Assembly: GCA_965223095.1 (NCBI GenBank)
Contig: OZ244979.1
Coordinates: 3,428,815-3,492,814 of the forward strand
Reading direction: 5' to 3'
Source of the DNA: J054 sp965223095
GTDB lineage: Bacteria > Pseudomonadota > Gammaproteobacteria > Steroidobacterales > GCA-2729495
DNA: 64,000 nucleotides
A program made the position numbers and the translations under genes. The notes beneath the pieces were generated by a model. That model was not told the origin of the DNA, made no database searches, and saw nothing but the letters and a program-made list of their open reading frames with translations. Of the stretch, positions 9,605 to 19,709 are shown piece after piece (positions within the stretch are counted from its first letter, which is position 1; each line of letters begins with the position of its first letter).

Positions 9605-10633
9605 ATGTCGGCAATCCGCTACGCCTTCCCAGACAAGCCCCGATTCGGCGAAACCATGGAAATTTCGCCGGGCATCCACTGGTTGCGCATGCCGCTGCCC
9701 TTTGTGCTGGGACATATCAATTTATGGCTACTGGAAGATCTGGATGGCTGGTGCGTTGTCGATACCGGTATCGACAACGAAGACTCGAAAGCTGTTTGGA
9801 CGTCAATACTGGCCGACAAACTCAAAGATCAACGGCTGCAGCGCATCCTCGTGACGCATATGCACCCTGACCATGTGGGGTTAGCCGGCTGGCTCTGCGA
9901 ACACTGGCAAACGATTTTGTACATGACCCGGCAAGACTATTTGTCGGCAAGAACGCTGGTTGCTGACCGACCGCCGCCACCGCCAGACGCCATCCGCTTT
10001 TACCATCGTGCCGGGCTATCGGCAGAACAGCTCGCCCAGTATGCGACGCGCTTCGGGCAATTCGGCGCCATGGTATCCCCACTACCCCAGAGCTACCGAC
10101 GACTACGAGCGGAGCAGAAATTGCGTATCGGTGCACTGGAATGGGAAGTCATCATCGGCGAAGGCCATGCGCCTGAACATGCCTGTCTATATTGCGCTGA
10201 GCGTCATCTGCTGATCGCCGGTGATCAGGTGCTGCCAACCATCACGCCCAACGTCAGTGTATGGCCCACCGAGCCCGCGGCCAATCCCTTGGACGATTGG
10301 CTGCGATCCTGCCGTGCATTCCGGCAGCGCTTCGACGACGATTTGTTGGTATTACCCGCGCACGGACGACCGTTTTACGGTATTGATACACGCCTGACGG
10401 AAATCCTCGACGAGCATCATGCGGGGCTAGACCAGATATTAGAACTCAGCGCGAAACCCCATCGTGCAGTCGACTACTTTTCGGCATTGTTCAGAGGCGC
10501 CATTAAAGACGGCAATCGAATCATGGCCGTCGGCGAAACTATTGCCCACATAAACTATCTGTTGGCCCAGCGACAGCTAGACCAGCAGGACGATGAGCAT
10601 GGAGTCGCCTGGTACCAACGTTCCCAGGCTTAA
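9605..10633 (+). CDS. Metallo-beta-lactamase-fold hydrolase
   Basis: The metal-binding signature THMHPDHVG (HxHxDH) and the later GHAPEHACLY, AGDQVLP and LPAHGRPF blocks give the complete dinuclear MBL site. From the ATG at 9605 the protein has 342 residues; the frame is open to 9500 but the added 35 residues lack family character. The C-terminal 90 residues form the helical extension seen in the group of MBL proteins with a BaeB-like architecture. Physiological substrate unknown. Convergent with the GST gene, overlapping it by 4 bp. Confidence 0.85.
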   Translation: MSAIRYAFPDKPRFGETMEISPGIHWLRMPLPFVLGHINLWLLEDLDGWCVVDTGIDNEDSKAVWTSILADKLKDQRLQRILVTHMHPDHVGLAGWLCEHWQTILYMTRQDYLSARTLVADRPPPPPDAIRFYHRAGLSAEQLAQYATRFGQFGAMVSPLPQSYRRLRAEQKLRIGALEWEVIIGEGHAPEHACLYCAERHLLIAGDQVLPTITPNVSVWPTEPAANPLDDWLRSCRAFRQRFDDDLLVLPAHGRPFYGIDTRLTEILDEHHAGLDQILELSAKPHRAVDYFSALFRGAIKDGNRIMAVGETIAHINYLLAQRQLDQQDDEHGVAWYQRSQA

Positions 10634-11307
10634 CCCTCGCCGCTAACTCGAGCGGCCATGTATTGCATGAAACCATCAACAGCATCACCGTACTCATCAA
10701 CGGTTTCACGGCAAATAGCATTAGCCTGAACGGCCTGCCACCAAGTTGCCAGTCGCCCGGAACCCGCCGTTGGATCGGTGATGTTTGGAAAGTTCGCGAA
10801 CACGACTTTCTTAATCAACATCATGTAAGGCGCGGCCGAACAGTCGCCGAGTGTCGGTTCACTACCGACACAAAATGGACCTGCGCCCATGAAATGCTCC
10901 AAATAGCCGAATCCTTTGGCCAGCTCCGCCGCGGCGGTATCAACCACGGCCTGGTCGCGAGTCGCTGGATTGACTTGCCTAAAAAAAGTACTGGTATGGG
11001 GTGCCAGATACAAATCGACGTTGCGGGAAATCAGTCGCGATATAGCCCGATCATAGGGATCGGCAGGCAAGCCCGGCGAACCGCCCGCCGCATCCTCTAA
11101 GTACTCGCAAATCACCTCGGATTCAGCAAGGTACTTGCCATCAACCTCGAAGGCTGGAATCTTGCCGATGGGATTGATTGCCAGGAAATCCGCGGACCGG
11201 GGCGACCCACCGGGGACCTCCGCCAGGGGTAAGTCGATACCTTTTAGTCGCGCCAACATGACCACGCGCGTGACATAGGGAGATGCTAAAGCGCCATAGA
11301 GCTGCAT
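10630..11307 (-). CDS. Glutathione S-transferase
   Basis: 225 residues from the ATG at 11305-11307, which is preceded by AAAGAGGATAAAAACC, a good ribosome site. N-terminal thioredoxin fold with MQLYGALASPYVTR (the usual Ser/Tyr active-site region) and the glutathione cis-Pro/ESEVI segment (KIPAFEVDG, AESEVICEYLED); C-terminal helical domain follows. A longer frame to 11379 adds 24 non-homologous residues. Confidence 0.85.
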   Translation of the reverse strand: MQLYGALASPYVTRVVMLARLKGIDLPLAEVPGGSPRSADFLAINPIGKIPAFEVDGKYLAESEVICEYLEDAAGGSPGLPADPYDRAISRLISRNVDLYLAPHTSTFFRQVNPATRDQAVVDTAAAELAKGFGYLEHFMGAGPFCVGSEPTLGDCSAAPYMMLIKKVVFANFPNITDPTAGSGRLATWWQAVQANAICRETVDEYGDAVDGFMQYMAARVSGEG

Positions 11308-11624
11308 GGTTTTTATCCTCTTTTTGTTGTTTGTTCCGGGCAAGCCGCCATCTGTACCGCATGTTCGTTCACCCTGCATTCCCCGTCAACGGCTATAATG
11401 ACCCCATTCGATATATTGAACGACCGTCTTTGAGATCCGCGGGGCGCGCTTGAAAGCGGCCGGGAGAAAAAACTACTCAAGCATCGTATTAAACTCGATG
11501 CAGCAGCATTGCCGTACCGGTCGCATGAGGACCAGGAACCATGGCCCGGTGGCTCTTAAGAAACGCACCAAAAGACAAGTTTTAGTGTAATACGAATGAA
11601 CCGCGATACGGCTAAGGACGAATC
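11308..11624. other. Intergenic region, 317 bp
   Basis: Between divergent GST and thioredoxin-fold genes. A perfect TATAAT lies at 11394-11399 on the plus strand but no -35 is found at 16-18 bp. No open frame with a ribosome site and no strong hairpin. Confidence 0.3.
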
Positions 11625-12188
11625 ATGACAAACAGCATCGATTCCATTCACAAACCCGTTGCTGCGTGCATGCTCTATTTAGTTATTTCACTACTACTGG
11701 CCCATGCATCGCAGGCTGAGCCTCAGCGACTTAGCGAGTTGCCACAACTCATCGACCAGTATGGCGAAACGCTAAAAATAGATCAGGCGGACTCTGAAGT
11801 CGCCATCGCCATCGTTGTATCGGCAAAACGCTTGCGGCGGCTAAAAAAATGGGAGATGGCACTGCGGGAAAGATTTCCTGAACTAATGGTTCTACGTGTC
11901 GCTGACGTACCCCAAACCACAGCAGTTCAGCATGCCGACGTGGCCAAGGTCCTAGAAAAACGGCTACCCCCTAACTTTCCCGTGGGCATAGATCTCAATG
12001 GCGAATGGTCAGCGCGACTGGATGTGGATTCCAGTGTGCCCAATATTGTTGTTTTCAATGCCGATGGTGAATTGCATTCAATTCACCCGGGTATGTTCAA
12101 CAAAAAAGCGTTTGCCGCCGCGGCCGCTGATATCGATTTACTGATCAAAGCCGCGCGGCGAATAGCAGCGGCGGAGACATCAAGCTAA
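11625..12188 (+). CDS. Exported thioredoxin-like protein without CxxC
   Basis: 187 residues with a Sec signal (hydrophobic core about 14-27, cleavage near SQAEP). The mature part reads as a thioredoxin-like alternation (AIAIVVSAKRL, FPVGIDLNGEWSARL, PNIVVFNADGELHSI) resembling YtfJ/DUF4174-type periplasmic proteins, but no redox CxxC is present. Role unknown; the plus-strand neighbours are distant. Confidence 0.55.
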   Translation: MTNSIDSIHKPVAACMLYLVISLLLAHASQAEPQRLSELPQLIDQYGETLKIDQADSEVAIAIVVSAKRLRRLKKWEMALRERFPELMVLRVADVPQTTAVQHADVAKVLEKRLPPNFPVGIDLNGEWSARLDVDSSVPNIVVFNADGELHSIHPGMFNKKAFAAAAADIDLLIKAARRIAAAETSS

Positions 12189-12214
12189 AGACCTAGCGTT
12201 CGCGGACCGCGTCG

Positions 12215-13525
12215 CTAGCCAGTCAAGCCCTCACCGGGTAGCGGCTTGGGATCATCGATGCGTCGGCGTTCAGGGAGCTGCAAACCATAAGCTCGGCGAC
12301 CAGCGAACCAGTACGCCAGGCCCCAGGCCAAGATCGCAATACCCAATAACATGGCCAAGGGCTGGGCGATTTCCAACAGCGACTCTCCACGCCAAAAAAC
12401 GCCGCTGTACGCCTCTAGGGCCCAGGTGTTGGGCGTTAACCAACCCAGCTGGCGCAAACCCTCGGGCATAAAAATGCGCGGGACCATGCTGCCGCCGATG
12501 GCCGACATCACCAATATCACCGTATTCGCGATGGTTTGCGCTTGCCGGCGCGTGCGGCAGGCCGCCGCCAGCAACATGGCCAGCGCCGCAGCCGCTAGAC
12601 AAGCCACCAGCGTGACTACCAACCAGGCACCAAAATGACGGGGCAAATCTAGGCCGTACAGCAGCCAGGCCATGACAAAAATAATGCCCACTTGAACAAT
12701 GCCTTGCCCTACCAGAAACAGGAACTTGCCATTGATCAAGACACCGATGCCACCCGGTCCCGCCAGCACCCGATCCAGTACGCCCGTTTCGCGTTCTTCA
12801 AGCAAGGACACCGCACCGTGCACCGAAGAGAACAACAAGAACATGAAAGCAACGGCGCCGGCCGAGTAAGCGACCAAATTCAAAGTATCACCGGTGCCGG
12901 CCACTTCGTCGTAGTCCAACAAATCTTCGAAAGACCAGCCGACTTGGCGACCCTTGGCTGCATCGCTGCGCATTTCCTGCAGCCCTTGAGCAACTTCATC
13001 GCGTTGCTCAGTCGACAGAGTCAAGAACTGGTTTTCCAGTTCCTCAACAACGTTGCCCATGGCGACATCGGGCAGCGCACCGAAATAGGCTTGACGAATT
13101 CGTCCAGTCAACATCGGAACCGCCACACCACGCGCCGGATCGCTGACGATGACAATGGGCGCAGGACCAAAACCCCCAGCACTGTCTAGCGGCTCAGCAT
13201 CTGCGCGTAGCAGCAAACCGACATCAGCCGCACCGCTACGTACCAGCGCGCGCAGACTTTCCCGGTCAAGATTGGCCCCACCCGGTGCGTTGTGGACGGG
13301 CTTTAGACCGTTGATGCTCCACAGCGCCGTTAACAGTCGAGCAGAAGTCTCGTCACGTACTTCATCCACCACGGCCACGTTCAAGTTAAGCGCACCACCC
13401 GAGGTCGCGGTAAAAATTTCGGCCATGATCACGAAAAAAGCGGCGGGCAGAATAAAGCTCATCAACAGCGCGCCCCGATCGCGCAACAAGCCGAGCCACA
13501 TGGCCCGCAGTATTGCGATACTCAC
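12215..13525 (-). CDS. ABC-2 type transporter permease
   Basis: 436 residues with one N-terminal transmembrane helix, a large extracytoplasmic domain (about 50-210) and five C-terminal helices ending near residue 410: the architecture of the ABC-2 exporters of the YhgE/NatB class. The LEERETGVLDRVLAGP motif before helix 3 is typical. Start overlaps the stop of the ATPase gene by 4 bp. Together they should form a drug, lipid or polymer exporter; cargo not readable. Confidence 0.85.
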   Translation of the reverse strand: MSIAILRAMWLGLLRDRGALLMSFILPAAFFVIMAEIFTATSGGALNLNVAVVDEVRDETSARLLTALWSINGLKPVHNAPGGANLDRESLRALVRSGAADVGLLLRADAEPLDSAGGFGPAPIVIVSDPARGVAVPMLTGRIRQAYFGALPDVAMGNVVEELENQFLTLSTEQRDEVAQGLQEMRSDAAKGRQVGWSFEDLLDYDEVAGTGDTLNLVAYSAGAVAFMFLLFSSVHGAVSLLEERETGVLDRVLAGPGGIGVLINGKFLFLVGQGIVQVGIIFVMAWLLYGLDLPRHFGAWLVVTLVACLAAAALAMLLAAACRTRRQAQTIANTVILVMSAIGGSMVPRIFMPEGLRQLGWLTPNTWALEAYSGVFWRGESLLEIAQPLAMLLGIAILAWGLAYWFAGRRAYGLQLPERRRIDDPKPLPGEGLTG

Positions 13526-14559
13526 GCGGACAGCTCCTCACCGGTCAAACGCAGTAACACGCCCTCTAAAGACGGCTCCCGAACGCGAACCTCCGCAGTC
13601 TCCAATCCCGCGTCGTGTAATTGATCGGTTAACTCACCCACGTGGGCGAGGTCTCCGTCCACGGGTCCGGTCCATGTGGTGGAACTCTTGTCCGGCCGTA
13701 GATCAAGATCTCTCAACAAGAGTCGGCCATCAGCATCCGGTCGTCCGCGCAAGACAATTTTCAACTCTTGCGTATCTTTGAACTCATCGTGGATCAGCTC
13801 ATCGGGCCGGCCTTCCATGCGTACTTCACCGCTGACCATGACGACCACACGATCCGCCAAATCCTCAGCCTGGCTGAGATCGTGCGTGGTCAGCAGCATC
13901 GATAGCCCCCGTGAACGCAGGCCCCGCAACATTTCGTGGATACGTTCACGCGCATCCATATCCACACCAACTGTGGGCTCATCCAACAAAACGACATCAG
14001 GATGATGCAAAAGGCTGGCCACAATATTTAAGCGTCGCAACATACCCCCGGAAAGGTTTTCGGTCCGATGACTCGCACGGTCCTCAAGATCCGCCCAGGC
14101 GAGCGCCTCGTTAACGCGTCCAGCCAACATCTTTCGCGGCACACCCATGATGCGGCCAAAAACTTCAAGGTTCTCGCGAACCGTCAGATAGGGATACACT
14201 GCCAAATGTTGCGGCACAAAACCGAGCTTTTGGCGAACGGACGGCAGCTCTCGGGGGTTGCAACCGCAGAGCTCCACGCGACCCGCATCCAGCGCGATAC
14301 GCCCACAGGCGGCCGCCAACAAGGTACTCTTGCCGGCACCGTTTGGTCCTAGCAAGACCAGGATTTCACCCGCGCCGAGTTCCAAATCGACATTGTTGAG
14401 CGCGCGCCAGGTACCCAGCAACTTATTCGCACCGCGAATACTCAATGCAGGCACCAATGAAGCGCCAGTCGCTGGCGTGGATATTCCGCTGCTCACAAGT
14501 TGCTGGCCAGTTACTGGCAAAGGAGATCTTATTCGCGTGACTTTAGCATGGGCGCTCAT
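13522..14559 (-). CDS. ABC transporter ATP-binding protein
   Basis: 345 residues. Walker A GPNGAGKST (about 72-80), signature LSGGM, Walker B VVLLDEPT, H-loop TTHD. The last 80 residues are an extra domain with alternating strands as in DrrA/NatA-type exporters. The first ~40 residues precede the ABC fold and look disordered, so the true start may be internal. First gene of the two-gene operon with the permease. Confidence 0.87.
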   Translation of the reverse strand: MSAHAKVTRIRSPLPVTGQQLVSSGISTPATGASLVPALSIRGANKLLGTWRALNNVDLELGAGEILVLLGPNGAGKSTLLAAACGRIALDAGRVELCGCNPRELPSVRQKLGFVPQHLAVYPYLTVRENLEVFGRIMGVPRKMLAGRVNEALAWADLEDRASHRTENLSGGMLRRLNIVASLLHHPDVVLLDEPTVGVDMDARERIHEMLRGLRSRGLSMLLTTHDLSQAEDLADRVVVMVSGEVRMEGRPDELIHDEFKDTQELKIVLRGRPDADGRLLLRDLDLRPDKSSTTWTGPVDGDLAHVGELTDQLHDAGLETAEVRVREPSLEGVLLRLTGEELSA

Positions 14560-14616
14560 GATCGGTCGCCAACATAAATTTCGAAGAAAATCCCCGTACC
14601 GGAAAGACGAGCCACT

Positions 14617-16989
14617 TTAGGCTCTCGCTAGCCAGCTGCCCGTCGCCGCAGGTGCTGCCTGGAAACGCTTTTGCCAAGCAATGAAAGCCTCGGCGGGGAG
14701 TGGCCGACTAATGAGGTAGCCCTGCGCTTGTTCGGCACCTTGCTGAATCAACCAAGACAAAACTTTCTCTTCTTCGACGCCCTCAGCCACCACACTAAGC
14801 TCGAGCTCGTGGGCCAGCTCGATGCAGGCACGCACGATGGCCGTGTCATCACGGCTGTCGAGCAAGCGCATGACAAAAGAACGATCAATTTTCAGTTCAT
14901 CCACCGGCAACTCACGGATCTGCGCCAGTGACGAATAGCCGGTACCAAAATCATCGATGGAAATTTTTACGCCCATATGACGCAATTTCTCCAGTACCGC
15001 AACGGCCTGGTCGAGATCTCGCACAACGGCTTCCTCGGTCACTTCCGCTACGAAGTTACGGGGCTCAAGTCCGTGCGTGTTAAACAGCTCTTGAATATAG
15101 TTCGGCAAATCTTGATCAAGCAGATCATTGGCCGAAACGTTCACCGATACCGCCAGATCGTAGCCTTGGTTCTGCCAACACTGACAGTCGCTAATTGCTT
15201 TACGCAGAACCCAACGTGTTAGCGACGATATATTCCCGGACTGTTCAGCCAGCGGAATAAACTCGGCCGGCGCAAGGGCGCCCAAGCTTGGATGCTCCCA
15301 GCGCACGAGCGCTTCCGCGCCAATAATCTTGCCACTTTCTAAGGATAGCTTGGGCTGATAACACAGCATCAGTTGTTCATCGCGTATCGCGCTGCGAAGA
15401 TCCGTCAGAATGGTTGTTTTACGAACCCTGCGTTCTTCGTCCCCGGGCTGATAAGGCCGCACAGATTCGCCGCCAAGATCGCCGCTCCCACAAGCGATGG
15501 TTGCCCGCAGCAAAAGCTGATCTTGCGCATGGCCATCGGCCGGGTACATCGCAATGCCGACGACGGGACGCACCGATATCTTGACATCGTGCAAGCTAAT
15601 GCCCGTCTTCAACGCGTGGCAAATTCTATTCGCGAAGGCACGGCTTTGCGCGACATCATTGCTCGGGGCAATTAGCAGAAAAGAGTCGCCTTCGATACGG
15701 CCAAGAAAGTCCCTCGGGCCCAGTTGCGCCGCGATCATTGTCGCCGCTTGAAAAACGTAGGCATCTGCAATGTCATGCCCAAGCGATTCACTGGTCTCCG
15801 TCAGAGTATTCAATTTGATAACCATGACACTCATGGGCTTACGGTGACCGATATCGTGGCTGATATGATCATTCAAGCGTGCCAAGATAAAGTCGCGGTT
15901 TGGCAAATCCGTCAAGCTATCATGGGTTGCTTGATAGGTAATGCGCTTTTCACGACGGGCAATATCGGCCTGCATGGAATTAAAGGTGTCGGCCAATTGC
16001 GCAAGCTCATCAGCGCCCTGCAGCTCCACCGGTTGACTATAGTCACCCACGCGCAGACGATCTGCCGCCGCAACCAATGCTTGCACAGGACGCGTCAACG
16101 CGCGTGACAGGAACAAGGCACCACACAGGGCGAGCAACAAGGGCACGGCGCCCAAGGCCAAGGCAGCGGTGCGCAGTATCGCGTACGGCGCCATCGCCTC
16201 CGCCACGGATTGACTGAACACGACCATGAGATCATCACTGCCGGGAATCAGTGGGCTTGCAATAACGAGATGTTCTTCGCGATCGAATTCAATACGAGTG
16301 ACTTCCGCCCGCGCTGCGGTAGCCGGAATCGCGCCCATATGTGAATGCAGAGCTTCATCCGGTCGCGCAATAATCGGGAGCAGCCCGGCGGCTGATTTCG
16401 CCACGCCCAGTACGTTCAGACCCGTCAGTGCCTCCAGCTCACCGACGTATCGCTCATCCACCGCGAAACCCATGGCAATCCATGCCACCGGCAGCGGCGC
16501 ATTCACCGGCGTTGTAAAAAACTCGTACACGGTGTCTTCTAGCACTAGCGGCACGCGACCGACGCCATTTTTCTTTACAGACTCAACCAGTCGTAATTCG
16601 TTCGAAGAATCGATGCCAGTACCCTCGCTAAGGGCCATAATGTTCCCTTGACTATCGAGCAACAGAGCGATTTCAGTACCAGCACGCGCCGCATGATTGC
16701 TTAGAGCCGAGCTTAAGGTTTCGGTTTCGCCAGTGGCCAAAGCGCGCTTGAAACCAAAATCAGCCGCCAGTGCCTTGACCGTGCTGCCAATTTGCCGCGC
16801 ACGCATGTCAGAAGTGCGTTGATGGATACGCTGTGCTGACTGCAGCGCCAGTTCCGCCCGGGCCGTCACATCGCGATTGGCGGTAACCAGCACCATCATG
16901 ACCGTGCCCACTTGGCTGAGTAAAACCAGGGTAGCCGCAACCGCAAAAATCTTGGAACGAAGACTGGGCAATGCTCTGCACCGGCACAT
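14617..16989 (-). CDS. Membrane EAL phosphodiesterase with degenerate GGDEF
   Basis: 790 residues: helix about 11-33, periplasmic sensor region to about 265, second helix 270-292, HAMP (ALTRPVQALVAAADRL onward), GGDEF-like domain (about 355-510), EAL domain (about 530-780). The GGDEF site reads RIEGDSFLL instead of R-GGDEF, so cyclase activity is unlikely. The EAL domain keeps EALVRWEHP, DDFGTGYSS, KIDRSFV and AEGVEE, so c-di-GMP hydrolysis is likely. Single gene; the sensor ligand is unknown. Confidence 0.9.
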   Translation of the reverse strand: MCRCRALPSLRSKIFAVAATLVLLSQVGTVMMVLVTANRDVTARAELALQSAQRIHQRTSDMRARQIGSTVKALAADFGFKRALATGETETLSSALSNHAARAGTEIALLLDSQGNIMALSEGTGIDSSNELRLVESVKKNGVGRVPLVLEDTVYEFFTTPVNAPLPVAWIAMGFAVDERYVGELEALTGLNVLGVAKSAAGLLPIIARPDEALHSHMGAIPATAARAEVTRIEFDREEHLVIASPLIPGSDDLMVVFSQSVAEAMAPYAILRTAALALGAVPLLLALCGALFLSRALTRPVQALVAAADRLRVGDYSQPVELQGADELAQLADTFNSMQADIARREKRITYQATHDSLTDLPNRDFILARLNDHISHDIGHRKPMSVMVIKLNTLTETSESLGHDIADAYVFQAATMIAAQLGPRDFLGRIEGDSFLLIAPSNDVAQSRAFANRICHALKTGISLHDVKISVRPVVGIAMYPADGHAQDQLLLRATIACGSGDLGGESVRPYQPGDEERRVRKTTILTDLRSAIRDEQLMLCYQPKLSLESGKIIGAEALVRWEHPSLGALAPAEFIPLAEQSGNISSLTRWVLRKAISDCQCWQNQGYDLAVSVNVSANDLLDQDLPNYIQELFNTHGLEPRNFVAEVTEEAVVRDLDQAVAVLEKLRHMGVKISIDDFGTGYSSLAQIRELPVDELKIDRSFVMRLLDSRDDTAIVRACIELAHELELSVVAEGVEEEKVLSWLIQQGAEQAQGYLISRPLPAEAFIAWQKRFQAAPAATGSWLARA

Positions 16990-17102
16990 CTAAAAACAGA
17001 CGTCCGATGCTACGGCCCGAGGACGCAAGATTACGTGAAATCCATCACGTCCGGACAATTGCTCTTCTAATAATGTGTGGCCAAGCATATTGAGAGCGAG
17101 CG

Positions 17103-17762
17103 ATGGACATGCGTTTGCGCGTTATTGTCCTAGTGGCATCAGTAATTGCCCTGGGACCCTTAGCCTATGGTGCGCAAGAACTGAATCTGGAACTGCGGGC
17201 AGCCGATGGCAGGCCCGTGCCCGATCTCGTCGTTATCCTGGAGGGGTCGACCGAGATACGGGCTGACAACCCAAGCTCAGCAATCATTGAGCAGCGGAAC
17301 AAACGTTTCGTTCCGCAAATTTCCGTCATACAAACGGGCACCATAGTTGAGTTTCCGAACCAGGATTCGGTGGGCCACCACGTTTATTCTTTTGCGCGCC
17401 CCAACGTGTTCGAATTGCCGTTGTATACCAGCAAACTCCGGCCCAATGTTCGTTTCGATGAAGCTGGCGTGGTGACTTTGGGCTGCAACATTCATGACTC
17501 CATGTTGGGCTATGTGGTGGTTGCCGACACGCCCCACTTTGGCATCACTAACAGCCGTGGCGAGCTAAGGCTTCGTGACCTGCCGGCAGACACCTATCAG
17601 GTAAAGATCTGGAGCCCGAAGATTGACCCGCTGCAATGGAAACATGTCAAAGAGTTGGTCCTTGGCGAGTCGGATGAAACACACTTGCCAATCACGCTAG
17701 CTGAAAAAAGTATACCCAGCTTGGCTATTCCGGAAGACTCGCTGGACTGGGAACATTACTAA
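17103..17762 (+). CDS. Exported cupredoxin-like protein (methylamine-utilisation type)
   Basis: 219 residues with a signal peptide (cleavage near AYGAQE). A type-1-like copper site is visible: His in VGHHVYS (about 92-93) then Cys, His and Met in GCNIHDSM (about 126-133). The C-terminal part is a beta-sandwich/carboxypeptidase-regulatory-like stretch (GELRLRDLPADTYQVKIW). Shares its stop with the start of the next gene (TAATG), so the two are a unit. Likely periplasmic copper or electron-transfer role (inference). Confidence 0.75.
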   Translation: MDMRLRVIVLVASVIALGPLAYGAQELNLELRAADGRPVPDLVVILEGSTEIRADNPSSAIIEQRNKRFVPQISVIQTGTIVEFPNQDSVGHHVYSFARPNVFELPLYTSKLRPNVRFDEAGVVTLGCNIHDSMLGYVVVADTPHFGITNSRGELRLRDLPADTYQVKIWSPKIDPLQWKHVKELVLGESDETHLPITLAEKSIPSLAIPEDSLDWEHY

Positions 17763-19042
17763 TGCCAGCCTGGTTGATCTTCGTCGGCACTCTGCTGTTA
17801 GTGACATCGACCGCTAACGCGAATTCCAAACGGCATCAGTTAACAGGCGGTATCGATCTAGCGCTCATCGGCGCGGACAGCACTGAAACATCCTGGTTAT
17901 ACGGCGGCAGCGGCAAACTCCGTTTCGACGAGCAACACGATAGGATAAAATTCAGCCGCGCGTTTCTAGAGTATCGCGGCCAGCTCACGCGCAGCTTGTT
18001 CGCGCATGCCACCCTCAATGCCCATGATCACATTGAAGAGAAAATTGATATCACCGAAGCCCTCCTCGAGTGGCGACCCATACCGAAATCCGCGTGGCGC
18101 CTGCGTAGCCGCCTTGGTTTCTTTTACCCGCGGCTATCACTGGAAAACTCAGCCGCCGGCTGGAGTAATCGCTACGCACTGTCGTCATCGGTCATTAACA
18201 CCTGGATCGGTGAAGAGCTGCGTACGTTGGGATTCGAGGCCCGCTTGACCCGGGACCTGCCACGCTGGCCTGAGCACCAGTTTTCCATAGAGGGCGCACT
18301 CTATTATGGTAATGACCCCACCGGCGCCCTACTGGCATGGCGCGGATGGTCCGCCCACGACCGCCAAACCGGTATCAGCGGGCGCATCCCATTGCCACAG
18401 GTGTCAGCCATCGAAGCCTGGGCACCATCGGGTAACCCGCCGCCGAACTTCAAACCCTTCAAAGAAGTGGATCACAAGCCCGGCTACTACGCCGGTGCCG
18501 AATGGCGGTGGCGCCAGCGCTTTATGCTTCGCTATCAGCACTATGACAATCACGCCGACCCGGAAGCAATTTCAGGCAATGACGCAGCCTGGGAAACCGA
18601 TTTCCATCACCTGGGCGCACAAGTATCACTGCCGCTGAAATTTGGTCTCTTGGGACAGTGGATAAAGGGCAGCACCGTCACCGGACCTGACCTTGGGCCT
18701 TGGCGCGTACAGGACCTAGATTTTCAATCTCATTTCATATTGTTGACGCGAAAATTTGCTCAGCATCGCGTGAGCAGCCGTTACGAATGGTTCGATCTGC
18801 AACCCTTCAATGACCCAATTGGCATTACCAATCAAGACAAGGGCAATGCACTGGCCATAGCCTGGCTCTATGCGCCGATGAAACAACTGCAAATTGGTGC
18901 GGAATACCTGCAGATCGCCAGCGATCGCTGCCGCGACAACCTGTGTTTTTGGGTTTTCCAAGGACAGTCACGAAGTACCCGGGAAACGCAGATTCAACTT
19001 AGTCTGCGGTGGTTTTTCTTGGGTAAAGCACCTGGCTTTTAG
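17762..19042 (+). CDS. Outer-membrane beta-barrel protein (porin-like)
   Basis: 426 residues with a signal peptide (cleavage near NANS). The rest is rich in amphipathic strands with alternating aromatic residues (for example FILLTRKFAQHRVSSRYEWF) and ends in a strand with aromatic residues, as porins do. No family firmly recognised. Coupled to the cupredoxin gene, suggesting an envelope function shared by the two. Confidence 0.65.
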   Translation: MPAWLIFVGTLLLVTSTANANSKRHQLTGGIDLALIGADSTETSWLYGGSGKLRFDEQHDRIKFSRAFLEYRGQLTRSLFAHATLNAHDHIEEKIDITEALLEWRPIPKSAWRLRSRLGFFYPRLSLENSAAGWSNRYALSSSVINTWIGEELRTLGFEARLTRDLPRWPEHQFSIEGALYYGNDPTGALLAWRGWSAHDRQTGISGRIPLPQVSAIEAWAPSGNPPPNFKPFKEVDHKPGYYAGAEWRWRQRFMLRYQHYDNHADPEAISGNDAAWETDFHHLGAQVSLPLKFGLLGQWIKGSTVTGPDLGPWRVQDLDFQSHFILLTRKFAQHRVSSRYEWFDLQPFNDPIGITNQDKGNALAIAWLYAPMKQLQIGAEYLQIASDRCRDNLCFWVFQGQSRSTRETQIQLSLRWFFLGKAPGF

Positions 19043-19199
19043 AAAAAATAGGGACAGCGGCCCTAACCGCTACACCTCGGACCGCTGATTGAAAGCCCAA
19101 GTATTCCGTCAGGCTTGCAAGCTTTCGCCTGACCGCCTTAGTTCCGTTTGTTCTGAGTGGCGGCGCTCCGCCGGTAAATGCTCGGAAATTTTGGTCACC

Positions 19200-19709
19200 G
19201 CCGCTCGTCGCCCTCCCCACCAGTTGGATCGCTGCGCGCTCCAACTAGTGGACCCGGGTCGAACCGAAGGCTTCTCACCAAGGCCTCCCTCTCCGCCATA
19301 CACAAACGGCCCGAGCGAACAGTTAGCTTGGCGGTTGCTTAGCGCGCGGGATTGATGACCTGCTCCGCAGGTCACCCTGCGGGCTTCGCGGCTGCGCCGC
19401 TCGTCGCCCTCCCCACTAGTTGGATCGCTGCGCGCTCCAGCTGGTGGACCCGGGTCGAACCGAAGGCTTCTCATCAAAGCCTCCCTCTCCGCCACATAGT
19501 CAAACGGCCCGTGCGAACAGTTAGCTTGGCGGTTGCTTAGCGCGCGGGATTGATGACCTGCTCCGCAGGTCACCCTGCGGGCTTCGCGGCTGCGCCGCTC
19601 GTCGCCCTCCCCACCAGTTGGATCGCTGCGCGCTCCAGCTAGTGGACCCGGGTCGAACCGAAGGGTTCTCATCAAAGCCTCCCTCTCCGCCACATAGTCA
19701 AACGGCCCC
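19200..19709. repeat. Tandem repeat of about 197 bp containing a tRNA-Ser 3' end
   Basis: Copies begin at 19200, 19396 and 19594 (periods 196 and 198; the third is partial, 2.6 copies). Every unit carries the 15-nt tRNA-Ser 3' end CCTCCCTCTCCGCCA on the plus strand, opposite to the real tRNA gene next door, followed by AAACGGCCC. A long minus-strand frame through the repeats (around 19109-19693) is repeat-born and not a gene. Confidence 0.85.

Noticed and set aside
11394..11399. TATAAT as promoter of the thioredoxin-fold gene
   Set aside because: No -35 at 16-18 bp and it is more than 200 bp from the start codon.
19109..19693. Long minus-strand frame with repeated AEREALMRTLRFDPGP units
   Set aside because: It is the translation of the tRNA-end tandem repeat, with no ribosome site or independent family; a well-known type of false gene.
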